Shown: in pieces, positions 1-13,734 of the stretch
Layout: each line of letters begins with the position of its first letter
Numbering within the stretch: the stretch's first letter is position 1
Position numbers and translations under genes: made by a program
The notes under the pieces: model-generated
What the model was told of the DNA's origin: nothing
Databases searched by the model: none
What the model saw: only the letters and a program-made list of their open reading frames with translations
DNA from: Bolinopsis microptera
Taxonomy: Eukaryota > Ctenophora > Tentaculata > Lobata > Bolinopsidae
Direction: 5' to 3'
Assembly (NCBI RefSeq): GCF_026151205.1
Contig: NC_087082.1
Coordinates: 12,263,365-12,327,364, forward strand
DNA length: 64,000 nucleotides

Positions 1-1519
1 ACGTGGCGTTTTTTAGTTTGTTCTAGCGCCCAGATTCAATTAGAACAGATCCTGTATCGTACCCGTCTGCATAATTTCCGCATTCTTCATATCTTTGATC
101 CCATTCTGGGAATCTGGATGCCCTTTACTCGCTAGCCAGCTACATCAATGATCCAGTCCTCTCAACTTATACTAATTAGCCAAGTGAGGTGGTATGATGT
201 TACCCAGTTAAACTGCCTCAATCGAATGAGGCTATGATAAGTGTGTGTGTGTGTCACACTGTAGAACTATTATTCTGTTTACTTACTATTTGAGTTACTC
301 TGTAGCGTTTAGAGTGCAGTGTACTGTCGACGTGGTCTTGTTCAGGCGTTTAACTCTTTTATTTGTGTCCAACTATTGTTCGTAGCCCATCCCTTAGGTC
401 GCGAGATGGAGCACGAACCCAAAACTAAAAGTGTGAATTTAATTATCGGTTGTCGTAAGTGAAAGGTGAAACGTTAACGTTAACGTCTCACTTCTGTAAT
501 GAGATTGAAAGTCAATGAAATGATATGTTTGGAAATTCGATTATTTTGTTATTGTAGTTCAGCTGCGGTCGGGGTCTGATGAGGTTTGTTAGTGAATTTG
601 AGTGTTATTTTTGCAGAGCTGTTATAGCTGGAACATTTTGCAGATTTGCTTGAAGTTGCACATTTTGCCACGTTCTCTAAGACAGCCAACTATCGCAGCA
701 CACAGACATGTGCAGTTGTGTGTAAGCTTTAAACCAGTTCGGGTGAACTTCCAGCCCGGGTGCTGAACCACACAACACTGTTAGTTATAGTGGCGTGATG
801 CTGAGGTTGTAGTGCCCACGTATTCCAAGAGGGTCACGAGACACACTCTGGAGTGTCACGTGACCTACAGCTCACTACATTGTCCACAGTGCTCTGTGGT
901 ATCACTTGCGTTCTCTTTCCTCCACCTGTGCAGCAACCTCGTATCTCAAATTTCGCGTTCATTGTACAGTTTCGTTTGTTACTGGGCCACGGTTATGGTT
1001 AGTGTTACTTATACCCTTCAGTCTTCATAAGTTGAATAGAGTAGAGATATGTTAAAAAACCGATTAAGTCAGCACTTCTCTATCAGTCAATTTTCTGGAA
1101 TCAGTGGTTGAGTAGCTGCAGCAGAATCTGATTTCATGTATGCAAAATTTGTGTCATATTTTGCAATGCAGCGACAAAATACTTACATTTTTTTCCCGAT
1201 TTTACTGATCGGCCATCATGTTTGCAAAATTGACCTAATGTTGCAAAATATTAAAAATATTCGTGAACTAAAAATTCTTTAACTGGGATTTTGCGTTAAA
1301 TGTTAATGTTTTGTTCAAAAATAATTTAAAAATTGGATTATAAATTATTATTTATGTTTACAGTTTAATTTATTATATTGATAATTAATATTAATCTTAT
1401 TTCCACTGATCTGAGTTTGATTTTTAATTATTCGATTCTAATTCTTTGTGACAGTTAGCAGCTAGGTGGTAAAAGCTCCCGTCGGATCTTTGGACTGTAC
1501 CTTGTAACTTAACAGAATC
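1..1519. other. Upstream non-coding region of the PAPS synthase gene
   Basis: No coding exon is convincing here. There is a short TG run near 240-255 and AT-rich sequence from about 1150. The open frame at 812-1030 starts at a non-ATG codon, has low-complexity composition and no recognisable domain. The region presumably holds the promoter and 5' UTR of the gene starting at 1520, but no core promoter element stands out. Confidence 0.5.
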
Positions 1520-4500
1520 ATGCCGATGAATATTCACGACAACTCGTTCAACTCGGTAAGTGAAGTACGCGTTTTATCAAAATTTTCAAATCATCGTCAA
1601 ATTTCAATGAAGTTTAAACCACACTCATTTTCTATGATTATTTTATTTTCAAAAACTTCATCACAAGTTCACTGTTTCCCATTTAAATTTACTTAAAATC
1701 GATTTAAATTGTACTGCGCCGCGCGGCCTCAACTTAAAACTTGGAGCCGCGCGCTAACAAAATTAGTCGACTTCCAATCGAGCGCCCCACAATCTGATTT
1801 TAGCGCGTTCAGCACGATATAACCGGTGTTTCATGTTGTTTTTCAGGGCTTTACTTAAGTTGAAAAGATTAGCACTTTTGTTTTCTGTTTACTTATTTTC
1901 ATGACTCTGTTTAGCTAACTATTGAGCCATAGTGTTTGTACTAATATCATAGAAAACTTGAGTGCCTTAACGATTTTCATCCGGCCTGATATAATTCTAG
2001 GAATTGATTGAAAGAATGAATTTGACTGGGAATTAGGACTGCAATCAATTGAAACCTTTTCCCTATATTAATTTTGCCCTTAATCCTTCCTTTCTCATTG
2101 CAGAAAGACACATCAAAGTTTAGATCTACAAATTTATATAGTATAGCTTTTAACATATATAACATATATAATGTTTGCTACCCTGCCAAACGATAGAGAA
2201 TCTTCTTTAAGATACCGTTTTTGCTCTCAAAACTTGACTTACGTGATTGGCTTAATATTCTTATTCGACCAGAGATGTCAGGCTCTAACCGCCGTTCCAG
2301 GGACCCGGGCAATGATGATTATGTAGGTTCTATAACTTCACTCAGCCTTAATCACTCATCCACTGATTCCAATTTCATCACTGCAAGAATAGTGGGTATT
2401 TAAATTTTACTCTAAACCATCATAATCTACTATACAAAGATTGCAGCTAAACTCAGGACCACCAACACTACTAACACCCCCCCCTTTCAGAACGAGATCA
2501 AAGCAACAAACGTCCGGTATGAACATGGTACGGTCTCACGTACAAAGCGTGCTAAGGTCCTGGGAGCGGGTCAGTTCCGTGGTTGCACGGTCTGGTTCAC
2601 CGGACTGTCCGGCGCTGGCAAAACTACCATCTCTTTTGCTGTTGAAGAGTACCTCGTTATGAAGGGAATTGCTGCTTACAGGTTAGCACCATCAAACAAT
2701 TCTGTTGAGTACTTTCTATTGTTATTCATACAGCACCTGTACAATCTCAACTAAATATTAATGTTTCAAATTTACTCGTTCAACTCAATAAAAATATCCT
2801 CCCAACAGTTTGGATGGAGATAACTTAAGACATGGTTTGAACAAGAACCTTGGCTTTACTGCTCAAGACAGAGAAGAAAACATCCGTCGTGTTTCAGAGA
2901 CAGCTAAACTGTTTGCTGACAGTGGAAACATCTGCCTTACCTCCTTCATCAGCCCTTATCTCGCGGTCAGTTCCTTTGCTTTTATAGTTTGTAATGAAGA
3001 TTGTCATTTAAATCTCTTTATTTGAATACAATTTGCATTGTTATATATCATAAATGAAGAGGCCTTAAAACTAGCGGGCTGTGATGAATAGAGACTAGCC
3101 ACCCCTTGGCAACATTAAATATAGTGGCTCTGTTACATCGCTTCCTCAAATAATTTGCTATATAGTAGTGTTCAAAATACATATTATAACGATGTTCTAT
3201 TCAATTTTATTGCTATAGAATAAAGCAATTCAGCCGAACTATAAATCAGTAAATGTAAGCTTGTAGACATTATTTCGCTATTCCAAAAATTGTAACTTGA
3301 CTTGATTTTTTCACCGAGTACTCGATAATTTAGTACTGATTAAAAGGCCTTATATTCCACTGTCTCCCGAATTTTCCCTGTACAGTTCGGTGTAGCTGAA
3401 GTTGAAATGCGTTTTACAGCAGAAATAAATTATGACTGCCTCCTCCAAAATATTCGTCGCCTAAACTCGAAACCATTACAGCAAAGAGAGTTGGCAAGAA
3501 AACTGCACGAGGACGCAGGACTGAAGTTTATTGAGGTCCACGTGGCTACTCCTATCGAGATCTGTGAGAAGAGGGACGTCAAGGGACTTTACGAGAAGGC
3601 CAGAGCTGGAATAATCAAAGGTTTGTAAATTAAAAAGCTTACAGCATTTCTTAAGGCCACAGGGGGGGGGGGTCGAGGCCTCAAAAAATGCAAAAAAACA
3701 TTATGCTTTGAATCAATATATATTTTTGTGGTGGATACTTTGCCACCACTCATTTGTCTGTAGCTATTTTACTTTTTTTTATAAATGAGGTTAACCAATT
3801 TTCATTTAACCTCATTTTTTTGATAAATCGATAATGGAGGGCAGAAATATTGATGCCATTACAACTGAAAACTACGATAAGCTTTTTTAAAATTGTTTTT
3901 GTGTTATTTCAGCAGTTAAACTTTGAAAAATATACAAATAAAGGCAAAATTCTCAAAAATCACATAACATAAAAAACAGTTTTTTGCCTCTCCTGAAAAC
4001 CTCGAATTTTTGACTTCAAAATCTATCTTCTCCTAGAGTTTTTATCCATTTTACCTCAAATTTGGAACTTATGTTCCTGACATAAATTTAAAAGTTTGTT
4101 ATGTAACGATTGTTGTAATTTTGCTCCTAACTCTTTTTATGAGGTTAACCATTTTAAATTTTGTAACCCGCACTCATGGTTAACCTCATATCTCAGCTTT
4201 GGAGCAAGATATCATAAATCGTTACATAACAAAAACTCAAAATACCTTGAAGAACATTGTTGCCAAGTTACAAGGTTCTAAGTCATAAACTGAAAAAGAA
4301 GATAGATTTTGAACACGATTTCATTTAAAGTTTTCATTTACAATAGAATTACAGGTAAACCTCAAAATTCAACGCGCGATATCTTCAAATAGGAAACTTT
4401 GTTTTCGGTAAGGACAAAAGCATTTGAAAATTTAGATCGAGCTCTACAACATATCTCAAAATCTCAAAATCGACCTCGGACCCCCCCCCTGTGGCCTTAA

Positions 4501-7500
4501 CAATTCAGCTTATTTGATATGCTGGAATGCGCCCACATCTACATCTGTGTTCATCTCGTGTCCACTGTCTGTTTCACTATGTTTCTCCAACTCAGCAACC
4601 GGCCTCCCCACCATTGGTCAAGTATTCTGATGATAAAATAATAAAAACTTGTCTAGTTTATAAAGTTATAAGTTATTTCAGACCATCTTTCTCTCCGTTT
4701 AATACACAGTTTACTTCCCCAAAAATATAAAGATGCACAATATTTACACGATAAATTCTAGACAAATCCTTGCACTTTATCTGCACCGCTGGTGATTAAA
4801 TGATCTAGCTAATTCCCTCAAAGAGACTGGAGGGTACGCCATTAATTATCAGCCTCATTGCTATCTACTATCTACTTTATCAAGTACTGTTGCCACGTTA
4901 TCTGCAATATCTGCCTGATTGCTAGCTATGTACGTTATAAATAGTATTTATTGCATTGTTAGCTCTGCCACGTGTTCACCATGTCTGCACTGTACTAAAT
5001 ATTATATTCCTTACCTCCGATACCTCCGATACCTGGCTCCCTAACTGGAATGTACAACTTGGTTGTAAGTATGACTACGGGTATAATGACACGATTCAAG
5101 TTTCAAAGGTTTCTCTCCATTACTTGGTTACATAGTGTGATGACATAGTGGTCACATGACGGTCACATGGTCACATCCCCTACACTCCCCACTGCTCATT
5201 GCTAGAGAGTGTTTACTGTTTGTGCGAGTCTGTGTGTTTGTGTGAGCTGTGTGTCAGTGTGTGTGCGAGTTTGTGTGAGCTGTGTGTCAGTGTGTGTGCG
5301 AGTTTGTGTGAGCTGTGTGTCAGTGTGTGTGTGTGCGAGTTTGTGTGAGCTGTGAGTCAGTGTGTGTGTGCGAGTTTGTTTGAGCTGTGAGTGTGCGAGT
5401 TCTCCCCTCATGTGATAGTGTCACGTTCGATAGTTTTAGTGAACATAACTACCAACATCTCACAGAACCGTGTGTCGTGTACCCACAGCTACCGTAAAAC
5501 CAGATGTGGAACTAGTAAAATGAAAGTTAAATTTTTTGATTCCTGTTACCTGTGCAGAATATATTTGAATTGTACAATGCAGTGTACATTGCAGTACATT
5601 GTACAAGAGGGTACAATAACCCTCTTGCAAACCCAATACATGGTCTCAGTATAGCTACTAGCTATAATAGTTAGCCAGGGTTTCAACCAAGCTCAAACGA
5701 TCGTCTATAATATCCAATATTTTTAATGTCAACGTGGCAGAAATTTAACCAAATCAATATTTCGATGAAGTCTAACCCCACACCCATTTTGCATTGTCTA
5801 TTGTAAGTAATAATTTGAGAACACAGAGCATTGTACACGTGTCAGTGCAGTCTGCAGAATAGTTACTGTGCAGATCAAACTAACAGATTGTTCTCGTAAA
5901 TAAGGTGGAAGGACGTGTCATTTCACAGTGCTTTGTACACAGAATACATCATGTCAGTACACAGCAACAGGGGAGGATGAGTTGGTAGATTTGTTATTAG
6001 TTAAGTAAACAAGTCCCACACAGTCACCTCTCTCGCCTCTCTCTCTTTGAAATTTAACTCAACCAATCAGTGCGGTTTAATATAGGAGTTCTAGATATCT
6101 CGGCTCGGATTTAATCTAATTTACATATCCTCAGTTTAGATTTTATTTCACCCAATCAGTATTAACATTCCTAATAATTGCATCACGAAATGTTTGAGTA
6201 CACTACTCTCCATCTCATTAAATCACGTACAGTATTATCTTCAAGTAGTCTGAAATTGTACAATTTCTATACAATTTATCCAAAGCAGTACACCCAATCT
6301 TGGTTAAAAGCCTGCAACATGATCTGGAATAATATCTTGGCTCGGTTGTATGTTATCTCCGTACAAGTAATACATTTTGTATGGTACTGTGACAGACAGA
6401 GAGATAGAGTAAATCTCATTACCTAGAAGATTCGATTTCATGCAATCAACAGAATCTTCCTAATCACTTTTAATTTTCTGTTATTGAATTACAACATCAA
6501 ATGATTAATGTTCACGAGTCTCGGCAGTTTTCATTATAAAGATTCTCATGAGTTCACGAAAATTGCACTTTTACGGTTCCTAACTGTCAATACGTGCTAA
6601 ATTTAACTGTAGATAATGTTGTAAGGCCTAAGGGTTGTTACTTCCGATGTGCATGAACACATTTCTTTGCCTGTTCATTGTACAAGGTAATGAAAGATGA
6701 AGCTTAAAATGTGTGGTGGGTGCGGTGTGTGATACACCGAGTATTGGTGATATGAGATTATACTATTACCTAACTATAGCATCACTAGCTATATCATGTC
6801 AGTTGTGGAACAGTTATGGAATCATTCGCCAGAATAGTTCGTATCAGTCAGTTTTAGAAGGGATAATTTATTGTAATCCGTTTGAAAGTGAATAAAGATA
6901 ACAAACCCACAATTGATGCCTTCACTCGCCTCTAACTTGGGAGAATAGCATATTATAACACGGTAGAACAGTCTGCATAGTAAGACACTCCCAGGTTTTG
7001 AGCGACCAAGTTTCCTATCGTGACTGAGTCTCTATCAGCCTACGTGAGGTGCTATCTGAACTCCACAATACAGCAACTATTCGGCTTCAGCTGGAACTTC
7101 CTCCTATTTCCCGTCGTAAAGACTGAGTTTAACGAACTGCTCACTCCAACTCTCCTCTTAAGAGACTGTCTTCATGGCCTGGCTAACCTGGTCCTCGGTA
7201 ACTGACAGCCCCTCTCCTCCGTTTCTCTATCTTCTCATTTCTGAGTGTTACCTTCTCTAGCTGCTCCAGTTTGATTTCTCTTCTCTTCTGAGCATCTTCA
7301 ACCCTTAGTCTTCTGAGTGTGGTACTTATTGTAATCGGTAAATTTTCATCTTTTAATGTATGTTTCTTGAGATACGTAGCTTTACTACCGGAATTTTAGG
7401 GATTTCACTGAGTTTCAGCAAATAATATATCTAACTACTTTATTTCAATCTAACCGGTTTATTTTTCAGGATTCACAGGTATTGATGATCCGTATGAGGC

Positions 7501-10500
7501 CCCAGTCAGTCCAGATATTGTTTTATGTTCTGACAAGGATAATATCCACAGTATCAACGATTGTGTCCAACAAGTCGTGTCTTTCCTTCAGAAAAACGTG
7601 AGTATTGACTAAACTTTACAACAAAAGTTCCCATTTAAATTTTAACACGTGGCTGAATCTGACTAAAACTATAAATTGTGGTGAACAAAGAGCCCTTTAC
7701 CCGGCCACCTCGCCTTTTGTCAGACAGTGAATAGGAGACATGCAGTGATGATGTACATTTGGTTACACGTATGTGACAATGACGTCACGTTATGACTTGA
7801 CCGCGCGCGCGGTGTGTTTCTGTCATAAAAACAAAATTTTCCGCCCCTCACTGTGATAGTAGCAGCCGCGCGCGCACGAGCGATGGACCTGTTTAAATTT
7901 TACTCAATGCTATACAAATATAGGATGCAATCAGGAATGTATAATAATAATTAAACGATTTTAGTCCCCTCTAGCGTTAAACAGGCAATATTACAGGACA
8001 TCGTGCCATTTGATTGCGTGGATACAGTGAGGGAGCTGTTTGTTCCAGGACACAAGGTCGATGAGCTGAGACAGGAAGCCGAGACTCTCCCCCAACTGGA
8101 GGTCACCAAACTTGACACACAGTGGATTCAGGTGCGAATCTTTCATTGTACTCTTATTATTTCAGGCTTATATATAGTCTGTTTATTTTTCATCTACTAA
8201 TCAAGTCTGCTTTGCAATTATCATTTCAGAACTTTATTTTGTAAATCTTTATTTGATTAATTTCTCAGGTTTTGTCCGAGGGATGGGCAACTCCTCTCCG
8301 AGGGTTCATGAGGGAGACGGAATATCTCCAGACTCTTCACTTTAACAACATCAAATCAGTAGACGGAAGCAGTAACCAGTCAGTACCTATCGTTCTTCCT
8401 ATCTCTGTCGAGGACAAGGACCGGTATGTAGTGGAATACTTCGCAGTGATAATTTAATATCAAGTAGTTGTGTAATGAATGGAATTTGTGTTGTGTTAAC
8501 AAACATATTTAATATATTTAAATTTCCTTTCAATCTTTTTGTCATATGATAAGACTTTCAAAAATAAACCATAATTCGTGGGCTGGTTTTACTCCTATCT
8601 CTGTTAGATCAGCTAATCTTTTCACTAAAATAATTACTAATTTAAACCCAAGTTTTGATCTACCATGACGTGCACCTCATGGCTCACGACACAACGTGCA
8701 CACTGCACACGTAATATCACAATAATTGTGTGCTCATGAGAGTGTGTTATATTGACACGTGTAGTACACACACTCCCTCATGGGGAGGTGGGTCGCCTCC
8801 GCTCCCTCGCACACATTTGAAAGTTCACTCACGGTTATCAGTTACGTCATAAAGGGGAGAAATTATAATTCCAGGAGATGTGCAAAATGTATTATTAAGG
8901 AATATGCTAGAATGTTCTGGTGGAAGGATTTAGGTGAACTGGATCATCTGGTTTCTGTAGAAAAGTATGGAAATGGCTGTAACATAAGTTTGCTGCTTAT
9001 TTTTCTGTAGTTTAACGATATTTATCATCATTACAGTCTGAAAGAAGAGAAGTCAGTAGCTCTGCGATACAACGGTAAGATCGTCGCCGTGGTCAGAGAA
9101 CCGGAGACATACGAGATGAGGAAAGAGGAGAGATGTGCCAGACAGTGGGGAATTGTCCACAAGGAGCATCCTTATCAACAGGTATAGTGTGTACTCTAAT
9201 TGGGGGGTGGGTTGAATATTATATTGTCGTTGAGTCTCAAATATGGTTATCGTTTAGATATAATTGTTCGAGTCTGGACTGTAATCAACTTCGAATGTTT
9301 ACCGATTGGAGTTTTGATCCTGAGAAATATATCATTTTCAAAAGTGAGTCCACGTTGTACATAGTGAAATTTGAACTGTCAACTGTGAAACGTAAGGTAG
9401 CAGCCTGTTTACATTTTAATAAAATGCCAACATAATATATGCATAGTAACATATAACACGTTGTCGAGACTGTAGGTCAGGTTTAGTACATCCGGCGCAA
9501 GCACAATACACCCCTTCCTCCAATCCCTGCACGAGTATGCACCCACGTGAGCTGAGCTTCCCAAGTCACGTGGCTGATTCTGACCAATAAGTGCAGAGAT
9601 TTGCCTGCCCTTTTTGTAGTGTGGGTGTGAGTATGACCAGTGTGTACCCGTGTAGAGGTTAGAACCATGGTTGTGAGCCAATAACTTTAGTTCATTGGAC
9701 GTGGATACGTACACGTGGCAACTTTTGCATTCAGGATCATCCACCGTCAGAATTCTAAAGGAACAACGGTGGGAGCGGGTGTGAATTAGAAACAGGAGCT
9801 CGCTAAATTTATATTTTTAAACTCAACTTTAAAACGACATCAAGAAAGTCCTAACTAACATTTAACTAACATTAAACTAACATTTCTGCAGCTGATCTGG
9901 GAATCTGGTGACTGGTGTCTTGGTGGTGATCTGGAAGTTCTCGAGAGGATCAAGTGGGAAGATGGCCTGGACCAATACAGACTTACTCCTAACCAACTGA
10001 GAGCCGAGTTCAAGAAGAGGAAAGCTGATGCAGTGTTCGCCTTCCAGCTGAGGAACCCCATCCATAATGGACACGCTCTCCTCATGGCTGATACCAGGAA
10101 GAGACTGTTAGAGAGAGGTTACTCGGTGAGTGGGGACCTCTGTTAGCTGACTATTTGTTCATTGTAAACAAGGGGACGATTTGAATTATAGGCCGAACAC
10201 TTATTTTAAATATGAACTTTAACACTTTGTACCACATCCACTAACTACCCCCTCTATCCCAGAACCCCGTCCTGCTGCTGCATCCTCTTGGAGGGTTCAC
10301 CAAGAACGATGATGTGCCCCTGAATGTGAGGATTGAGCAGCATCACGCTGTTATGAAGGAGGGAGTTCTGGACCCTGACTCCACTGTCATGGCCATCTTC
10401 CCTAGCCCCATGATGTACGCTGGCCCTACTGAGGTCCAGTGGCACGCCAAGGTCGGTCAAGCTTGATACTTTGATAGAACCGAGTTTTAATTCATTGACA

Positions 10501-11089
10501 GAAATTCTACAGATCATCACAAATTTGAATAGTAACCTTATACTTCAACAATTTTTGAAGTTTTTAAAATTTCTCTGACCACCTATCTCTGCAGGCTCGT
10601 ATTGCAGCTGGTGCAACTTACTACATTGTCGGTAGAGATCCGGCTGGTATGAAACACCCCGGTCACGGAGACGACATCTACGAGCACACACACGGACGAA
10701 AGGTAACTCATTCATTATATTTAATTAGATTTTTTAGATATCTTGAAACATATATCTTCTCAAACTCATTTATCAGATGATGGCCGATGGGGAAAATGGA
10801 ATTGTAAAACTCGACATCTTCTAACATTCCTCCCGCCCAGGTCCTGACCATGGCCCCCGGCCTTGGACAACTCACCATCATCCCCTTTGTTGTGGCCGCC
10901 TACGACAAGACAAAGTGTCAGATGGCATTCTACGACTCTTCCCGGCACGAGGACTTCCTGTTCATTTCCGGCTCCAAGATGCGACAACTCGCTCGTGACG
11001 GAGAGGAACCCCCTCCCGGCTTCATGGCTCCCAGCGCTTGGGAAATCATGTCTTCCTTCTACAAAAACAAAGCAAAGATGCAGTCATAA
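1520..11089 (+). CDS. PAPSS: Bifunctional 3'-phosphoadenosine 5'-phosphosulfate synthase (APS kinase + ATP sulfurylase), 12 exons
   Basis: Makes PAPS, the universal sulfate donor, from sulfate and ATP in two steps. Exons: 1520-1555, 2491-2681, 2809-2965, 3482-3620, 7470-7597, 7997-8131, 8269-8423, 9037-9181, 9892-10125, 10263-10451, 10595-10702, 10841-11089; all have GT-AG borders and agreeing phases, giving 621 residues, the normal size for animal PAPS synthases (about 614-624). The N-terminal APS kinase has the P-loop GLSGAGKTT (about 50-58), then [10 protein letters not shown] and FISP. The C-terminal ATP sulfurylase has QLRNP (about 414-418) and the nucleotide-binding HNGH (about 420-423). 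Domain order kinase-then-sulfurylase is the animal arrangement. No inactivating change is seen. A second possible first exon lies at 2275-2322. Intron 4 (3.85 kb) holds a foldback element and a minisatellite. A candidate AATAAA poly(A) signal is at 11239-11244. Whether it is closer to PAPSS1 or PAPSS2 cannot be told by eye. Confidence 0.97.
2275..2322 (+). other. Alternative first coding exon of the PAPS synthase gene
   Basis: An ATG at 2275 opens a 16-codon stretch ([16 protein letters not shown]) that ends in phase 0 before GTAGGT. Joined to the exon at 2491 it gives a 625-residue protein, against 621 from the exon at 1520, which also ends in phase 0. The basic, serine-rich start resembles the start of vertebrate PAPSS2. 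The ATG sits just after a pyrimidine-rich AG at about 2270, which could be a cis or a spliced-leader acceptor. Splicing from exon 1 into that AG would run into a stop, so the two exons look mutually exclusive. Confidence 0.5.
3651..4500. mobile_element. Foldback non-autonomous DNA transposon in PAPS synthase intron 4
   Basis: The element starts with TTAAGGCCACAGGGGG and ends with its reverse complement, giving terminal inverted repeats of about 27 bp with one short mismatch. TTAA is present at both ends and may be the target duplication, as for piggyBac-type insertion. Inner arms are also inverted: 4014-4031 pairs with 4296-4314, 4096-4113 with 4217-4233, and GAGGTTAACC at 4141 with its complement at about 4178, so the inside folds around about 4164. 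The left outer arm is about 175 bp longer than the right. No coding capacity is seen. Confidence 0.75.
5205..5405. repeat. GT-rich minisatellite in PAPS synthase intron 4
   Basis: About four and a half tandem copies of a 33-37 bp unit built from GAGCTGTGTGTCAGTGTG and GTGCGAGTTTGTGT. Copies differ mainly in the number of TG steps, as expected from slippage. The minus-strand open frame across it is a product of the repeat, not a gene. Confidence 0.85.
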
Positions 11090-11689
11090 GTCGTGGGAGA
11101 GACTAGATTTGCAAGTTCCCCAGTGAGAGACTATTTGATTTATTTTATTCCTATTCTGATTAAAAACAGTTACTGTAGACATAATGTTGATGACCGATTT
11201 TTAGACGATAAAACCTCTTTATTCTGTACAGTAAAACTAATAAAATAAGTGATGTAGACAACTGTGTTAAATATAGTAAATTAAAATTATTTTGGATTTT
11301 GTAAAAACAATCTCCCTGAAGTTATTTTCGCAGTTAAATTAACTTGTTGTGGTTAAATTTAAGGGACACATATATATGGTTATTTTATCTTGTTATTGGT
11401 AATGAAGTACTTATCTATTTTAATCCCTTAATAAACAATTATGGAGTTTATTACAATTACATGGTACAGTTTCAAATTTATCAAATTCTTAATAATAATA
11501 TACTTATATAAATAGATTAAATTTAAATGTTTTTTCTTTGAATGCCCAATTCTGACTTGCATCATCCGCTATAGATATTAATCTAATTAATGCTTATTGT
11601 TAGGGAGATATAATATATTTATTTTATTTATGATATATTTTAATTTGGGCCTCTTTTTCGCGTTGAGCGCTAGGGTTATCTTTTTTCTG

Positions 11690-11764
11690 CATTTTGCTGG
11701 GGTTTTGTCGCTATTTTTCCACATTTTGCTGGGGTTTTGTCGCATTTCATCCACATTTTGCTGA
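11690..11764. repeat. 32-bp tandem repeat, about 2.3 copies
   Basis: The unit begins CATTTTGCTGGGGTTTTGTC and recurs at 11690, 11722 and 11754. It lies about 600 bp beyond the PAPS synthase stop. Confidence 0.8.
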
Positions 11765-13734
11765 TTTTTTTCGCATTTCCCTGTTCCTCTCCAGAACATC
11801 TGAATTGAGTTTCCCCTCTGCCTTGGACCGGGGTTCTAAGCATGTTTGATATATGATAGAAATAATGAATTTGTCATGGAAAGAGGTTGAAGTCCATGTC
11901 AACAAGCTTTGCGTTTCATTTATATATGTCATCTGAAAAATAATTATTAATCATTATTAATGTTATGGACTTGGCTGTCCAGCTTTAGGGTATAACGTTG
12001 ATTGATTCAACTGTTCTTGAGAAAACGAACGGAATTGTATCTAGATAATTTCAGTTAATTGAATTTCTGTAAAAATGAAACACGTCATGAAGCATGACAC
12101 GTCACAAACTAAAAACTAGCTAATCAGTATTGGAATGCCAACTATGTAAATTGTAGGAGGATCCCATCCCAACCTGTCTACAACTGTAGTCCTAGTAATA
12201 TAAATGTTCCTGTCCTCTCCACACCATGTCCTAGTTTTAGATCTAATTTCCGTGGAACTAGTCCTGGGATCCCCTTCCAGTTGACCTTGTTAAATTTGTC
12301 GTAGTAGATTGAACACGTCTCTGTTTATTGGCAGATTGCTTTATAACTCTCCAATGACCCTCTCTCTCCTTGTCAAATGTCTGAACTGTCCTACAGCTGT
12401 TACCCGACTGTCTACGTTTTCAATAAAACGAGGTTTAGCACGTGGTTAACGCCCTCTCATCAAGATGTTTGGCACCTCATGTCATAACAACTTGTATTAA
12501 TTTGTTCGTCTGGTTTCAACTTCTGCGGCGGCATTTCTCATAATTTTTAATGAAATTACATGTCATGGTACGGGAAATCGAGCAATCCATGACATGATAT
12601 TGTGTCATGTTAATTGCAAAATAATACAAAAAAGGCTGCAAATTAAACACGATTGCGTACCCTCCTTAATCCTTATCTGAATGGTCCCTCTCATTTGCTT
12701 TGTAAGGAAGTTCACGTTGCTATTTATACTTTCTAAAAAATTGAGAATTTTGCCTCATCAACCAAAAGTACTCCTGTGTGTACATTGTTATCCTTATTAT
12801 CATTACTGCAATTATAATATTTATTGGCGTACGTTTAAAGAATGGTATCGGAAATTATTTCGAGAGATATTTCTCTCCGATGGCGATATGATACAATTAC
12901 AACACTTTCACCATTGCCAGTAATTGTATTTTCATTTGTCACTCGATCTTTTGAGGTATTCAATTAAAACCCAATTATGATTTTTGATTTCTCATTTCCT
13001 GCATTAACCTATTTTATGTTGTTGTTAGTAGTAGTACGCACCGACGTACGTGGTACGACAGGCTCAATTTTCAGTATTAATCCAATCTGAAATAGTATTT
13101 GATGCGTAAACTGTATTCGAGTTTGACTTGTTTTTCTCGCTCTCAGTCTCGCAGTTTACTTTTTATAAAGTAAATAAATCTTTGTTTTTGCATGTTTTAT
13201 TTGCATCTTCAAACGCAATTATGACGGAATTGGCTTGGCATTAATCAAGCTAAGTTGATGTACAAAATTAGATTAATTGGTTTCTAATTATACTAATTGG
13301 ATACTAATTATATCAATTGGTTACTGAAGCTGTCCACAATAAGTTTTTTCCACAATGCTGTATTCCTTGATCGGTATTGGGCCATGTCTAACATTTATGA
13401 TATTAATAGCAAATAGGAAATTATCCACCTTACTGAACCATGAACGTACTAGTTTTATTTTTCTGTGAGAATATCGTAATAGCTTGAGTAGCTTTTGTTG
13501 AGGTGCCCCGGAATAGTGATATTATTATTAAACGATTCGTTATATTTTGGTCGACACTTGTTAACTTAGTGCACAATATAGCAAGTTATTAAATTGGATT
13601 GTGGATGTGTTTTTTGTTGTTTTTTTGTTGTTGTTTTGTTGTTGCCAGGTTGCCTCCTCAAAAGGTGAATAGTTAAACACGACAATATTAAACAGTTATT
13701 CTTACGAAAAGGCTTTGCGTTATCTTGTTACTAA

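Noticed and set aside
5205-5405. CRISPR-like appearance of regularly spaced repeats
   Set aside because: Units are contiguous with no unique spacers, and the genome is eukaryotic.
5202-5411. Minus-strand frame with [11 protein letters not shown] repeats
   Set aside because: Translation of the GT-rich minisatellite.
7188-7312. Possible minus-strand exon with charged, coiled-coil-like translation ([11 protein letters not shown])
   Set aside because: Has an AG and a GT at its ends, but no partner exons or family match were found within the PAPS synthase intron.
9409-9744. 111-codon minus-strand frame in a PAPS synthase intron
   Set aside because: Starts overlap low-complexity sequence, no domain, and it lies in an intron with overlapping frames on the same strand.
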